64,000 nt of DNA. It comes from Solea solea (taxonomy: Eukaryota; Chordata; Actinopteri; Pleuronectiformes; Soleidae). The stretch spans positions 7,242,302 through 7,306,301 of the forward strand of contig NC_081138.1 in NCBI RefSeq assembly GCF_958295425.1, in the 5' to 3' direction. The notes beneath the pieces were generated by a model. It was not told the DNA's origin. It ran no database searches and worked only from the letters and a program-made list of their open reading frames with translations. The position numbers and the translations under genes were made by a program. This document shows positions 13,429-25,920 of this stretch, piece by piece; position 1 is the stretch's first letter; every line of letters begins with the position of its first letter.

Positions 13429-14079
13429 CTAAGAAAGGAGACAGAAAAAGAGTAGATATATTTGTTATATATCCGCCTGTCACCTGGTCACATGAATAAA
13501 AACTGAGCCACATTGGTGAGTCTGCTGGGGAGAAATCAGATCCACCGCCGAGCCAAAAAAGAAACTGGGCTCATGTGTAATTCATCTCCACAATTATGGG
13601 GGAAGCTTGTCAATTAGTTAACCTTGGGAAGACACTGGATGCAGCCCTGGTGCAGTACATGGGGAAATAATGACTGCCCTTGTAGCTTATTTACTACGTG
13701 TATTATTACACACACAAACATGCATTTTTTTCATCTATCTCTAATGTGCAATTCACGAGCCGGCCCTGACCTGATAATGGCTCCCTTTCACACACATTAT
13801 GAGAATGCTGACTGTGAAGTGTAAAGCAACTTTAATAGTATGGCAACATCATAGGAGGGCGTTTAACCGATGGCTATATTGCGGTGACTATTTGAATAAG
13901 TGTGAATAAAATTAGTTCTAGCATAATCCGGATATTGAAATAACAAAAATAAAATAGAGACATGAGCTGCCAACATCTCAGCACAGCCGTCTCTCTGCAA
14001 CATCTCTGGAAGAAGCTGTTGCACTCGAATTAACAGGTGATGGATTGTGAAAATACAAACAGAAATCACATAAACTTAC
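13429..14079 (-). other. pcdh17: Predicted 651-bp intron in the pcdh17 5' UTR
   Basis: On the minus strand the sequence reads CCGG|GTAAGT at 14080/14079, a consensus donor. At 13430-13429 it reads CTTTCTTAG after a long pyrimidine tract, a consensus acceptor. The two face each other in the right order just upstream of the pcdh17 start codon, so a short non-coding first intron is likely. The interval itself holds AT-rich, unremarkable sequence. Confidence 0.5.
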
Positions 14080-14830
14080 CCGGATAAACTGTTGCAATAG
14101 TCCAAGAATTAAGTAAATCAGTGATGAATAAAAAAAAAAGAGAGAAAACAGTCAGTTCCAGCAGGGTTCAAGGAGAGTTTCATTCCCTATTCAGGTTCCA
14201 CCCGTATCCTCCTTCCACTCTGCGCGCAGGAGCAGGAAAAATCCACAGGCTTTCGCTTGCTTGATGCACACACAGGCTACAGTGCAGCGCAGTCAAAATT
14301 GAAAAAAAAAAAAAGTGTTCGAGAAAAGTATGACTGTAATGTCAATGAGCTGGAGTCAGAGCTCTCCGCTGTGTGATTAGGATGCAGCGGCTCGCCTTCA
14401 GCCTGCCTGCCTGCAGTGACTCACCGTTCTTCAGCGAGGAAAAACTGTAGGAGCAAAAAAAAAAAAAAAAACACTATATAAAGAGGGAGAAAATCAAAAG
14501 AAGGAAAATAAAGGGGGAAAAATCCATATATGTGAACAACGGTAAATCCAGAGTGCGTGTCTTTAGGAAAAAAAATGCCAATCAGTGCCAAACATCGCTG
14601 AGTGACTGTTTCCAGTAGAATGTCCTTGTCCGCTGTCCCCGTCAAAGTCCACATACACACATTTACACACACACACACACACACAAAATGCTCAGCAACA
14701 ACAACGTTGCATTGTGGCACAAGTGTCTCTGTAGCTGTCAGATATAAATAAATTCAGAAAAATAGAAAATATTTGTTGATCACGCACAGTCAGTTGCTCC
14801 TCAGTATTTACCGCACGTCTCACACCGCGC
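14080..14830 (-). other. pcdh17: Candidate non-coding first exon of pcdh17
   Basis: This lies between the predicted 5' UTR donor (14079) and the GC-rich promoter candidate. It contains a poly-A/T run (about 14456-14470), a short CA repeat (about 14666-14685) and no convincing coding frame. The upstream boundary is a guess, because the transcription start cannot be read from the sequence. Confidence 0.35.
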
Positions 14831-15010
14831 GCGCCTCGAGCTCATTGAGCGCTTCCTCTCACTGACTGAACTCCGGACACCGCATGGTGCATTAAACATA
14901 GTCGCTGCTCCTCTGGCAGCCAATCAATTTGAAGAGGCGGGGAGAGAAGGAGGGGATTCAAAAGCCGCTCTCCGGACGCAGGCTTGGAGATGATTGGTGG
15001 CTCGTGCGCA
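14800..15010 (-). promoter_or_regulatory. Candidate pcdh17 promoter (CpG-richer, CCAAT and GC boxes)
   Basis: This is one of the few CpG-dense stretches in an AT-rich window (for example CCGCGCGCGCCTCGAG near 14826). It carries CCAAT at 14920-14924 on the plus strand, an inverted CCAAT (ATTGG) at 14993-14997 that reads CCAAT in the gene's direction, and a GC box GGCGGG at 14936-14941. It sits about 1.7-1.9 kb upstream of the start codon, just above the predicted non-coding exon. There is no clear TATA box in the gene orientation. Confidence 0.5.
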
Positions 15011-15576
15011 GTTCGAATAACCCCCCACCCCCCCCACTCACACACAAACACACACACACCTCACCACCAACCGCTGGAGCATGGGTGCTTTTTTTCAAAT
15101 ATCACACTTCATGGTTGTTTACCTCCAAAAAAACGGAAAACGAGCGTTGAATGTGCGCACAAGACGCGCAGGGTTCAGGAAGGGTTCAAAAAAAATTCGG
15201 TTAGGTCATTTATCAAAGGGCAGACAAAGGGATTTTAAAGACAGCGGAGACTACTTCAGTTTACCTGGATTCTGTGTATTGATGTTATATATATATATTT
15301 GTTTATATATACACAGATATATATATACGTATATACATGTGTGTCTTTAATATGGGTGCAGGTTGAGGAAGGGTTTTGATGGATTTTTGTTTTTTATCCC
15401 ATTATTTGTATTGTATATTGTATGTAAATAGGTTTTATATGAGAAGCGTATATATATATGTACATATATACACCTTAGGCAACTACCTTTACAACAATAT
15501 TGACACCAGAAGTGACTGCAGGAGCTTTTTTTAAAAAACAGTGTGTGAAGGGAAAAAAAATTGACTCCCCTTATCC

Positions 15577-15594
15577 ATATAAGGTGTATATATG

Positions 15595-15633
<39 letters not shown>

Positions 15634-15640
15634 CTTATAT
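15577..15640. repeat. 64-bp AT-rich palindrome around a (TA)n core
   Basis: ATATAAGGTGTATA at 15577-15590 is matched by its reverse complement TATACACCTTATAT at 15627-15640, with a TA-repeat core between. It lies about 600 bp beyond the promoter candidate and could extrude as a cruciform. Confidence 0.85.
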
Positions 15641-16399
15641 TTACAAAAAAAGTATTGAAGTAATTTAAATGACAAAAAAGAACAAATATTGCTGTGTGTA
15701 CTTTGAGGAAAGGATCTGTTTTGTCTTATGTGATTGAAAATATAAAATACCATAGTACTTTCTATGTTCTATTTATTTTAAACAAGAAGGCAAAGAAATC
15801 ATTCTTATGCACATTTATATTTGTGGCACATTTTTTTTTTATTATTTAGCTTTTATCACTATGATATGACTTATTCCATAGCTATATAAAAACACACACA
15901 CACACTTCATGAATCTTTTTACTTTGTCATTAAGTGAGTTTCCATCAGCCTGTTTTTAAGCACATATTCAGTTTGGGCATAAAACAATCCCAAAAAGTTT
16001 TCATGATGGAGGAAGGTGGAAAAGTTGGCAAATTGATAAAAGGTATATGTAGATTCAGCAAATAAAGAATTGCGTTTAGAAATCACGTGCACTGGAAAGT
16101 CGGCTTCTGCAATTTGCTGCACCGAGAGAATGAGGACTGATGAACAAACATTACTTGACTTGGTGGAAGTCTATATTAATTGAAAAAATGTTTGTGTCCA
16201 CTTTGTACATACATTTATCACATGCATTTTTAGCCAAACTGTGGCTAAACACAAACCCAAAAGCAACATAAATCAAATGTCCAGTTCAAAACCATGCAGA
16301 GGTTCATTGGACGGTGTCTCTCTAGCTGTCACATATAAATAAATTCAAAAATAAAAATGTCTGCTGCTTTAAACTGACCACATGTGTGAATGTGAGAGT

Positions 16400-16520
16400 A
16401 AATGTTGGTTTTTTGTGGCCCTGTGATTGACGATCTGTCCAGGGTGTGGCCCCGCCATTCCCCCAATGTCACCTGAGATTGGCTCCAGTGGCCCCCTGTG
16501 ACCCTCATGTGGAGGATAAA
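16400..16520 (+). mobile_element. tRNA-like SINE family A, 3'-tail fragment
   Basis: The stretch runs GGCCCTGTGATTGACGATCT, 'cagggtgtggccccgcc', then 'ctgagattggctccagtggc' and 'ccctcatgtggaggataaa'. It matches the body and tail of the same family seen in full at 35.1-35.4 kb. The head is missing. Confidence 0.6.
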
Positions 16521-16573
16521 CTGTTGCATCGTGGTTGCCACAGTTGGACCACAATGCAACAGTTGGACTATTA

Positions 16574-17016
16574 GGCCTTATCCACACAGAAAGAGAAATC
16601 TCCCTGGACAGTATTGAAAAAAAAAACATTTGTTTCAAGAAACGTCTTAATCCACAAGAAAAAAAAGAATGTACCTCTAAACCATGTAGTACATATATCA
16701 GACCTGTACATGGTGATGCAGTGCGGTTGCAGGAATATTATGCCAAGCATCAATAAAATAATGCTTTATTCGCATAATCATACATTATCAAACTGACCAA
16801 ACATTCTCCAACCACAAGAAGAAGAAGACCATGAAGATAAATGACAGTGAATGTAAGTGCAAGAGAAGAGGTGGGACTATAACATCATTGTTTTCCCATA
16901 GTACCATATTGCTGGGTGGCATTTTGCGAATTTTTCCACTCTGGGACCCGTTTTCAAAATTGCATTTCAGTGCTCCCAAAACGCCAGTTCAGTGTGGATG
17001 AAAATCCGATAAGGTC
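16574..17016. mobile_element. Degenerate inverted-repeat DNA element (MITE-like)
   Basis: It opens with GGCCTTATCCACACAG and closes with CAGTGTGGATG plus CCGATAAGGTC. These form interrupted terminal inverted repeats of a type common in fish ('TTATCCACAC' ends). There is no transposase frame inside. The ends are imperfect, so the boundaries are approximate. Confidence 0.45.
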
Positions 17017-17814
17017 AAAACGCTTTAGCGGATTCACATCTACTCTGTTTTTGTCTTTTTCCAGAGAAATGCGAATGCTGGTGAGACATACACACCATTA
17101 TGTGTTCATTCTTAGTATTTGTAGCCTATTTGATCGACTCCTAGAATAAAGAAACAGGGACTTGAAGAAGCAAATATTCCTACACTAATAAAAAGGATGC
17201 AACAACTAAACATGATGTCCATTGTGACAGTTTGATCTTACCTGGCACTCTTTATTGACATCATCAAGTTATCCCTTCTTATCCTCCTTCTGAATTTTTG
17301 CACCCCCTAATAACTAACCTACTGAACTGAATCACTGAACAGCAGTAGACAGAAACACACAAATAAGCACAGATTTCCTTTTTCTTTTTCTTTTTCAGTT
17401 CATATTTTGTGATACATTCTAATGGAAACCGGCTGAATGGAGCGACAGTATTGTCAACGTGTTTGCCCTTCATTTGGTATTGCTTTTTCAACGTGTCAGC
17501 TCTGTTCAGTTTAATCTTGTAGTCCATCCATGTATAAACACTGGCCTCAACCTGTTTGACTTTGACACTGACCTTTCTCTGACAAGAGGGAATGACAAGA
17601 GTGTCAGAATCCCGCGTTAGTCAGGTGGCGACTGAGGCTCATTATTAAACGGCAGGTTTGATGTACTAATATCAAGATGCTGATAACTGATGAAGGTAAA
17701 TGTCACATCCCTGCGTGCATCTGCATACTGTGTGTGTGTGTGTGTGTGTGTTCTTGTATTTGTTACCTCTATGGGACCTTTTCTGGAATAAAAGGTCAAA
17801 TCGAAAGACTCATC

Positions 17815-18016
17815 GGTCTCCTCCATGTTGGATGTATACAAAAGCCGGTCCAAGTCGCTTCTCTGTTTTCATTGCAGTAAGCCCACCTCTAGTCCATTAA
17901 GGGGTTTGTGATTGGTTGCCTCCAAAACGACTTCCTGGACGGACGTTTCTGCAGAGCAAACTCAAATCGCTGGCAGACTTGGCAGAGTTCACCCAAGCGA
18001 CACCGGAACCATAGTT
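17815..18016 (+). repeat. Dispersed repeat, copy 1 (partner at 48.5 kb)
   Basis: It shares with 48510-48728 the blocks CATGTTGGATGTATACAAAA, a variable middle, ATTGGTT, then AAATCGCT-GCAGA-TTG and GTTCACCCAAGCGACAC-type sequence. The element family is not one I can name. Two diverged copies in the same orientation show it is a mobile or once-mobile sequence. Confidence 0.6.
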
Positions 18017-18719
18017 CAACCCTCAATGCGCTTGGTCAGCGGTTTACCCATTCACTTGTGAGTAACTGCACCTGCTCCTAACGCTCCTAAAACATACAGA
18101 AAGTCTCTGCCACTTAAGGTAAAATTCATAAAGATGAGGAAATTGTAAAGCTTCAAACGAAATTGTGGAAACTAAAGCTTGTAGACCAGTATATTGGCAC
18201 TTTTCCATTATAAAGTTTGAGCAATACTCGACTAGTCTCTACTCTACTCCTCAACATGATTTGAAACCACATTTGGAAACACTTGGTGACTTTTTTTGAT
18301 CGTTCTTATTTGGTCTTATTTTTTTGCTGGTTAGTAACACATTTTTCTATGGGCTGAGAAAGTCAGATGATACATTTTTAAATGCTTTACAGGGACTTAC
18401 AAAGGATAGCCGTGCAACCCTGTGTGTTTAAATGTGCTTATTTTCTGTGGGTATTTCCAGAATTACAAGACACATTGCTGAGTACCAATAAACCAGATCT
18501 GTTTTTGATTTTGGATTTTCCAAATGTGGTTAGCAGCATGTCTGGAAAATAATTACAAGATAATTCCCTCTGTTTTGTCGAATGATCCAGATAATCCATT
18601 TTTTTTTTTCCCAACAACAATGTTGCCATCACAGATTTTTTTTTTTTTTAATTATTTACCCAAATAACACATTTGTTTGTTTGTTTGTTTCACTCTCCAA
18701 CTATGAAATGTGACACACT

Positions 18720-18990
18720 GAGCTTAAACAATGCCTGCAAAATCACCTGCCTTCATGAAATGTCACCAGTGCTGCCAGAGATAAACCCAGCCATTAGCAG
18801 CTTTCTTCATTAGCCCAATTAAATGGCCCTCAGGAAATGCACTGACAGAAAGCGTATTTGGAATGGGCTGCTGGTGAACAACAGCTGCATTAAAACACTA
18901 TTTCGTAAATTAAATTTCAATCTAATGGCAATGGCCTTTCTTCAGGTGGTAATAAGAAAGAGGAGGCCTCTTCGTGCCTATACTATTTAA
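18720..18990. other. Unique upstream block; candidate conserved enhancer of pcdh17
   Basis: This is about 270 bp of non-repetitive sequence with several homeodomain-type cores (for example TTCATTAGCCCAATTAAATGG and TTAAATTTCAATCTAATGG). It has no frame and no partner elsewhere in the window, unlike most of the flanking DNA. It is 5.6 kb upstream of the coding exon. Its texture is typical of deeply conserved vertebrate non-coding elements, but conservation itself cannot be seen here. Confidence 0.35.
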
Positions 18991-20154
18991 CCCATTTTTT
19001 CCTCCCTTTCTTCCACTCGTTGATTTCACTACTTGTTCCCTTGAGTAATAAAAGATGTTAGACGCTTCCATCTAAACAAAATATAAGGCGAGACGACGTG
19101 TGGAGGACGTGAGAGGTTTTTGATCTACAATTTCGGTCAAACTAAAGCAGAGCTGATTTTCAACATTTGGAGCGCCTCTCAAGATGTAAATGTCATCTCT
19201 TTTCCCCAACTTGCCCCTTTGTCGCTTACATACTTTTTTCATGTTTTCGTCTGAATCTTTGTCTCTTATTTTTTTCCCAATACATGCATATATATGTATA
19301 TAAATATATATATATATGTGTATATATAATTATGTATATTGATTTTTTTTTTTATCCGATTGTACAACAGACAGACAATAAATCATTTACTTAAGTAACA
19401 AAAACAACCTCCATCCCAGAAAACACAGAGACACATACAAACAAATAATAATATTCTTAGGTATAAATCATCTATTGAGGTACGTCTGGACAATATCAAT
19501 AAATCCAAATATCTTGACATTCAGACCTTTGATAAACATTTCTGACCTTTGTGGATACAAATATTAATCAGGTGCACGCAGACATTTGAACAGCCAAAAT
19601 ATTATTCAATTATGACAATGCAGTATTCAATTAAGAAAAGGATAAGTGCCTTATCACAAAAAAAATGTAAAATCAAAATGATCCAGTTTCATGTTATAGT
19701 GTTGGTGCAAGGGAAATACTGTCCCGTCCTATATAACACTAATGCATAATAATATATACAAAGACAATACAGGAAGCTGTCTCTTCTCCGTTACAAAGTA
19801 AGACTAAGAAGCCAACCCTCCATAGATGGTCCGTTATCACTTATCAAGTTCCTGGCAGCCAATGTGAGAATATTATATCATCTTTTAGTGGTTGTTAACT
19901 GATATTTATACTTCTATTACGTGAAATCAAAAACACTGGATTCATTTTTAAATATTTCCCAAATATCTTTTCTAATTCACACCATTCGATCGTTCATATT
20001 TATACACTCATCCATTCATACAGCAAATACTATGGGTTTGATAATACTATATCACTGACACTAACATTTAAGACATATAGGAGAATGTGAGGTGTTGAAA
20101 GAATGTCTGTGATATACATCCTATGTATAATTGTATATTGCATTGAGTGGATAT

Positions 20155-20240
20155 GGTTGTTTGTCTCTGGCCCCCGTGATGGACTGGTGTCTCCTGCCTT
20201 TCGCCTAATCTCAGCTGAGATTGCCACAACAACCCTCATG
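20155..20240 (+). mobile_element. tRNA-like SINE family A, 3'-tail fragment
   Basis: It contains CCCCGTGATGGACTGGTGTC, 'ctaatctcagctgagattg' and 'aaccctcatg', the tail segment of the family described at 35.1-35.4 kb, without the tRNA-like head. Confidence 0.55.
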
Positions 20241-21439
20241 TAGATGTTTTTACAAATATCTTTCCATGTCTCTATTCGTCTATAGTCAGTGATGGTTATT
20301 TTCTTTTCTCCCCCAATCCCCGAATCCATAGAAGATGTACCAATCATCACCTACTATGGTAAACTAAGATTCTTTCTGGTTGTTGAAACTTTATTTTCCT
20401 AATAGTAAAACTTGCACGCTGATCTATAAGAGTGGTATTTTTAGCAATGTTTTGTCATATCTGAAGGAGAAAGGCCATGTTGTCTTTACTTTGCTGTAAT
20501 TCAGTAGCAGAGAACATCTGGTTGCTAACCCACTGTCTTTGCCTTTGACAGATTGAGAGAGGAACACATGATATTTCCACACCTATACCTCCTTTATTCT
20601 TGAAAGTCCTTTACATCAGTTCCATCACACATATGTATGATGCTGCCTGGGTGTAGTATAAGCTACTGTATTATCATCTCTGTCGAACTGTATATGACAC
20701 TCTTCAGTTAGTTCAACCCTCTATATAACCCCATATAACCAAAGTTCAGGGTGTTACAGCTACAGCGCCTGGAATCTAAAGCCATACCACAAAACGGAAA
20801 CACACCGAGATAAAATGAACTTTCATTCTTACAATGCTTTGTGTTTTCACACACTTTGTTGCTTGCTTATTGGACTATTTTCTCTCGCCGTCTGTTTTAA
20901 TGCCACAATTTCCCAGTTGTACATGAATTTTCCTTTGTGCTTCAGATGAACTTCTTTGATTAAAGTGTTGGGGGGAAAAAAAAAAATCTGCACATCAGAT
21001 AATTTTGGATAACTGTGCACACTTTCAATCAGCCACTCTTCAAATACCAATGTTCTTACCAATGGAAGCACAAGCATTTACTCTGATTCACAGATCTTAA
21101 AAGTGTAGTGTGTAACTTTTAAATATAGACAAATGAAAGTGATTTTGTTTTAGGTCATGGGCAACACTGTGCTAGTCAAGTGTCTTCAAACAGGTTGGAG
21201 TATGACGGAAAACTCCAAGAACAATGCCAAACTGTAGATCACATCAAAAACAAACATTCCTGCAAATGTATGATAATCGACAAGATTTAGTCATTTAACA
21301 GAGGAGTCTGATGTGTTTAGCGACTGCACTGCCGGGCGATCGTGAACCGAATTACAACCCGAGTCATAGTAGGTCAGTGACGCGGAGTCTGCGCTGTAGT
21401 CATGCAGGAAGTACTGAAAACAGTGTGAAAAAAAAGTGT

Positions 21440-21620
21440 TCTTTTGCCTTGCAGCAAGAAGACCCGGGTTCGAGAACCCGGTTGGACCTTTCTGCATTGA
21501 GTTTGCATGTTCTCCCCGTGTGTGCGTGGGTTCTCCCCGTGGATCTCTGGCTTCCTCCCACAGTCCAAAAACATGCAATGTGGGGATTAGGTAAATTAGA
21601 CACTCTAAATTGACAAAAAA
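21440..21620 (+). mobile_element. tRNA-like SINE family A, head and body
   Basis: The tRNA-like segment TTGCAGCAAGAAGACCC is followed by a B-box-like GGGTTCGAGAACCCG, then the body: GAGTTTGCATGTTCTCCCC, GTGCGTGGGTTCTCCCC and GGCTTCCTCCCACAGTCCAA, ending near AATTGAC. This is a well-known teleost repeat texture. It cannot be a tRNA gene: there is no acceptor stem and the D arm is missing. Confidence 0.75.
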
Positions 21621-22269
21621 AATGTACGAAAATACTAGTCAGGCAGTTTATTTTCTTTTCTTTTTTATATACACACTGCAAAAAATGATTTTCATGAAAG
21701 TAAAGACTCATTTTAAGTAAACAATTCTTACATCACAGCATTTCTTTCCTTGGGATAGGTACAGCTTTCTTAAATGTTGGCCAGTTTTCATAGGTGATGC
21801 ATTAGCTCCCTGTCTGTGGTCAAGTAGCATCAGAGAAGTTGTTTGGTCTTGTTGGTCAAAGATGTAGCTACTTTGGGATAAGACTCTTACTTTTACTGGC
21901 AGATGATGAACACATGGGCACTTGACTGGATCTTGAGAGTCTAGGGATTAATTTCTTCCCACTGGCACAGAACATTAGACATTAGTGCCTTACTTTGTCT
22001 CTGCTAATGTTAACTTAGCGTGGCTGCCGGCGTCTCATGCAGCACACACTCAACTGCACCCTCTCTGTCGCTCAACCACTTATTCAGTGTACACCTACAC
22101 ACACACACACAAATTGCAATATTCTTTTGTTCTCTGTGTTACATAAGCTTTGCAAAGTTAATACATTGCAACGTGAGCTTAGAAGAGCTTAGGGCTCTCG
22201 CTTTTGTTTTTTTTGTGTTTCCCTCATCTGCCACAGTGAGGCACCTGGGCATGAGTGTGTCGGTGACCA

Positions 22270-22540
22270 TATTTACTAGGGATGGCATGATACCAATAAC
22301 GATATCACAAAATCAAGTATCTACTAATACCACACATTTGTGCTATCCATTTCATGTTATTTCAAAGACATAATTCTCCCACAACATGACTCAGCTAAAA
22401 TGTTGTTGCTTTTTCTTTTTTTTTTTTTTATGCTTTTCAGTCTGTACATAGTAAAGCATGCAATATCTAGCATATTTGGATTGAATCTGATATTACGGAT
22501 TGGATATATGTATCTGTCTGATATCTGATCCATAATATTT
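22270..22540. repeat. Degenerate DNA-element-like repeat (partner at 53.7-53.9 kb)
   Basis: It shares GGCATGATACCAATAACGA-like, GTATCTACTAATACC and CAACATGACTCAGCTAAAAT strings with 53720-53920. A 'gggatggcatgatacc' start is common among fish non-autonomous DNA repeats. It is heavily decayed, with no coding capacity. Confidence 0.4.
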
Positions 22541-22559
22541 ACAAATGTCATAAGGCCTG

Positions 22560-25500
22560 TGTCATAAAATGTAAAAAAAACAACAACAGGATTCTGGGCT
22601 TTTATTGAAGGTAAGCAATGATTATTTTATAGATTTTGCTTATTCAGATTTTTTTATTGAAAATGATTGCTTACTTGAAACAAAGAATTGCATTGCATCG
22701 TATCTAATTGCATCGAAAATAACCAAATAAAATCTAACTGAATCAACTAAAAGTTGCATAACCTATGTATTTGTATATTTTTAAATCTTAATTATTTCAG
22801 CGCTGTGTGCACTTTGCTGCCTGACTGAAGCATATAATCTCAGCGGGCCTACATATCGGCTAACATCATAATCATAGCTTTGCTGTGCTCTCTGTAGCAT
22901 ACCGAATGTATAAGAAAAACATGTAACCACTGTGTTTTGGTTTAACTGCACTGTTGAGGAAAAAGTGTGTTTGTGTGCGCTTAAAGAATAAACAGCACTT
23001 GGGTCATGTTCACATCAGAGTGGATCTGAGCATGATTCAATTTGATGGGTGAGATTTTGCCATCAAGGTTTTGGAAAACAGTGAAGAAGGCACTGACACC
23101 TGGTTAGTTTATTTTGAGTTATTTATTTGAATTAACTTAAAGCCAAGAAGAACAGTGGTAGCATCAAGCATGTACAGGATGTACATAGCCCTATGCAACC
23201 TTCAATTCTGAAGGTCAGTCCTCAAAGATGACACCTATAGTCACCTATCTAATGACCTTTAACCTACATTTGAATCAGGAGGACATGAACGCTATCTGGA
23301 ATAATATATTCTCTGTTCACTTCAATCATTATGTTTAGATTTACTTCAGGCTCTGATTGGCTTTTTGGCAAGAATTGACCACAATCATTTTCTCTTTGAC
23401 CTTGGAATGGCTTAGTCTGTATAATGACACCTTCTCCTAAAACAAGACTTCAGCAGGGGCTTTATGTTTATAATACATACTATTTAATAACACAAACCAC
23501 TGACCTAGGGTTATGGTTTCCCTCACACACATGACCATGCATCAGAAATCTGATGACTCTCAGTGTAGTTTTTCCTCACTTGATGTGAGAGTCTAAGGAT
23601 AGAGGGTGTCACTTGCTGTACAGACTGTAAACCCCTTCAAGGCAAACTATGTTTGTGATGTTTGTGATGTGACTTGACAGTCAAATTGTAAAAAAGTACA
23701 ATCTTAGTCACGTTAGCCTGAAAACAATGTGCTGTGAGTCACTTCAGTCTGGTAGTGATTTGCTGTTCAGGACTTCACAATGCCACTTTGTCTTTGCATA
23801 AAAAATGCTTCCTACAAGTCTTTTAATTTAAGTCAGGACAATGGTCCAAGTCAGTTAACAAACGTTCCTGTTAAGATAGCGTGGACAATGCATGTTGAAC
23901 ACGCCTCACTGTCAGTCTGAGAGACATTTAATAGAGATAAATAGCAACGAGCATGGTCAGGCTTTACAGTTTGAGCAGTGGGGATCTATATTTTCACAAT
24001 GCAGCCTCTCTCTTTGTCTTTTGTCTTTCAGCTATTATTGCTCTCTTGAATGTGCCAACGTGTTGATTTCTCACTGCAGGTAATATATGTTTCCCTCATA
24101 TTATTCAACAGGCTGATGTGTTTCATGATCAAGTAAAACCCGCATCTGTTTCGGAAGCCTCTTTCTGTTTATTAGCTTGTATGTTTGTGTTGGCGCCTTC
24201 CAATCAATGCTCACTGTGTAGCTGATTCCGCATCAGCACAGTCTTCACTGCTGGACTCTGAGCCTTAAGTGATTTGAGCAGGTGGAGAGCATGAACTGGA
24301 TTATCTGAGTGAAAATATTCATTTTTAATTTTATTTTATTAGAGTTAATTTGCTTGAAGAATAGATTTTTTTTTTTTTTTTTTTTTTGTTAGGCACGTTT
24401 TTCCTTTCTGACAAGTAAATTGCCTGTTCTTCTGGTTGCCTTGAATAGGTGTCATTGAGTCAGACACCCATAGAGTGCTCTTAGTGTAACATTGTTCTCT
24501 GATAGGACATGAGCGAGAGATGAATTGCAATCATCTCCTATAGATTCTTAGCATCACCTAGTGCTCATAAAGAGCCACATCACATTTAGCCCACTGCGAC
24601 TGGACACAGGAAACTGATGAGAGGCATGAACACACCTACAGTATTGTGTGTTTTTCAACGAATAATCACCTCTCCTCACAAAGAAATGTCCATAGCACTT
24701 TTGAGCCATGTAGCTTACATCTAGTGGAAAGCAGTTTGGCATTTTAAAGTTAAATTAAGCTTGAGTGTTAAAAATGTACAGTATATATTAAGATTAAGAC
24801 ACATTTTAACTGATTAGTACATCATGCACTATTATTTTTATACATTTTCTTCAATAAACAAGTGCACGCGCCACATTTTGTAATATATGCAACATTTTAT
24901 ATTTTTTACTATCACTATCACTATCGCTGTACACTAATATAACATATTTGAATTCTAATTGTAATACAATGGCTGAATTGCACAGTGTGACACAAGCGAC
25001 TGCTTGTTTCGGAACGACCTATAGTTGTCATGGTAAAATGAGGCACATCAGGATTATATAATCACATTGGCTATTTTACTGCCATTTCTGTAACACCGGA
25101 TATTATCTCGAAAGCGTGAACCAGATATTCCCAAGGCATATGTTTGATAAATTAATCACAGTTTCATTTTATGCAACAAACTGGATGTAAAAGGCTGGAA
25201 AAAAAATAGTTCAAATGTCTACATGAGTGCACAATGCTTGTGAAAGAATGACTTCTGCAGAAGAAAAGAACAATTTCCACCTTCCCCAATCATTTGAATA
25301 TTAATATATGAGAGATTAATTAAAAGGCAACAAAGAGAAGTGTTTATTAGGAGGCAACATGCTTAATGAAGTGACAGAGGAGGCTCACTCAGGCAACACA
25401 GCACACACAACAGCTTGTTATCAACATTTCTTTCTTTTTTTTCTTTGCCTATTAAGTTTGAAATGACAAAACTACTGTTATCTGCTATTTGTTTTCAAAC

Positions 25501-25700
25501 TAAATTAATTGCACACTGTATGGTCAGGGTATTGTTTTCAACATTGTCAAGCCCATGACAAAATAATGACATAACAATGAAGATTTTAAGTGATATTTCC
25601 ACTTTAAAAATGAACAATGCAACAGGTATAGGGAAGAGTTTATGCCAAATGGCTACATTACTACTCAAATCCGCAACTTTACAGTCATGCTGTTCAAATG
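22560..25700. other. Intergenic, no gene or clear element recognised
   Basis: The sequence is AT-rich with only short incidental frames. It contains a 20+ base poly-T run at about 24367-24388. The block at 25300-25390, with ATTTGAATATTAATATATG and GAGATTAATTAAAAGGC, is unique-looking and could be regulatory; nothing else can be supported. Confidence 0.6.
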
Positions 25701-25714
25701 ACATTATGTCTTCA

Positions 25715-25920
25715 GGGGCAACTGTAGCTCAGCGTCAGAACAAGTTGTCTTTCAACTTGAAGGTTGTCGGCAGTGTGTGAATGGGTATGAAAGATAAGTG
25801 ATAGATAACCTGCTGCACATACATAGATGTGCTGTATGAATGGGTGAATAACAAAAACTGTGTAAAGCAACTTTGAGTGGTCATCAAGACTAGAAAAGTG
25901 GGAATGTTCATCCCAAGAAT
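25715..25920 (+). mobile_element. tRNA-like SINE family B
   Basis: The head GGGGCAACTGTAGCTCAGCG resembles a tRNA A box. The tail contains GTATGAATGGGTGAATAAC, AAGCAACTTTGAGTGGTCAT and CAAGACTAGAAAAGTG. The tail block 'aaagc(a/g)ctttgagtggtcat-aaga-tagaaaag' recurs at 46.6, 52.9 and 58.1 kb, which defines the family. Confidence 0.65.

Noticed and set aside
14842..15150. Short frames over the promoter candidate
   Set aside because: They are explained by GC- and CA-rich composition; there is no protein-like feature.
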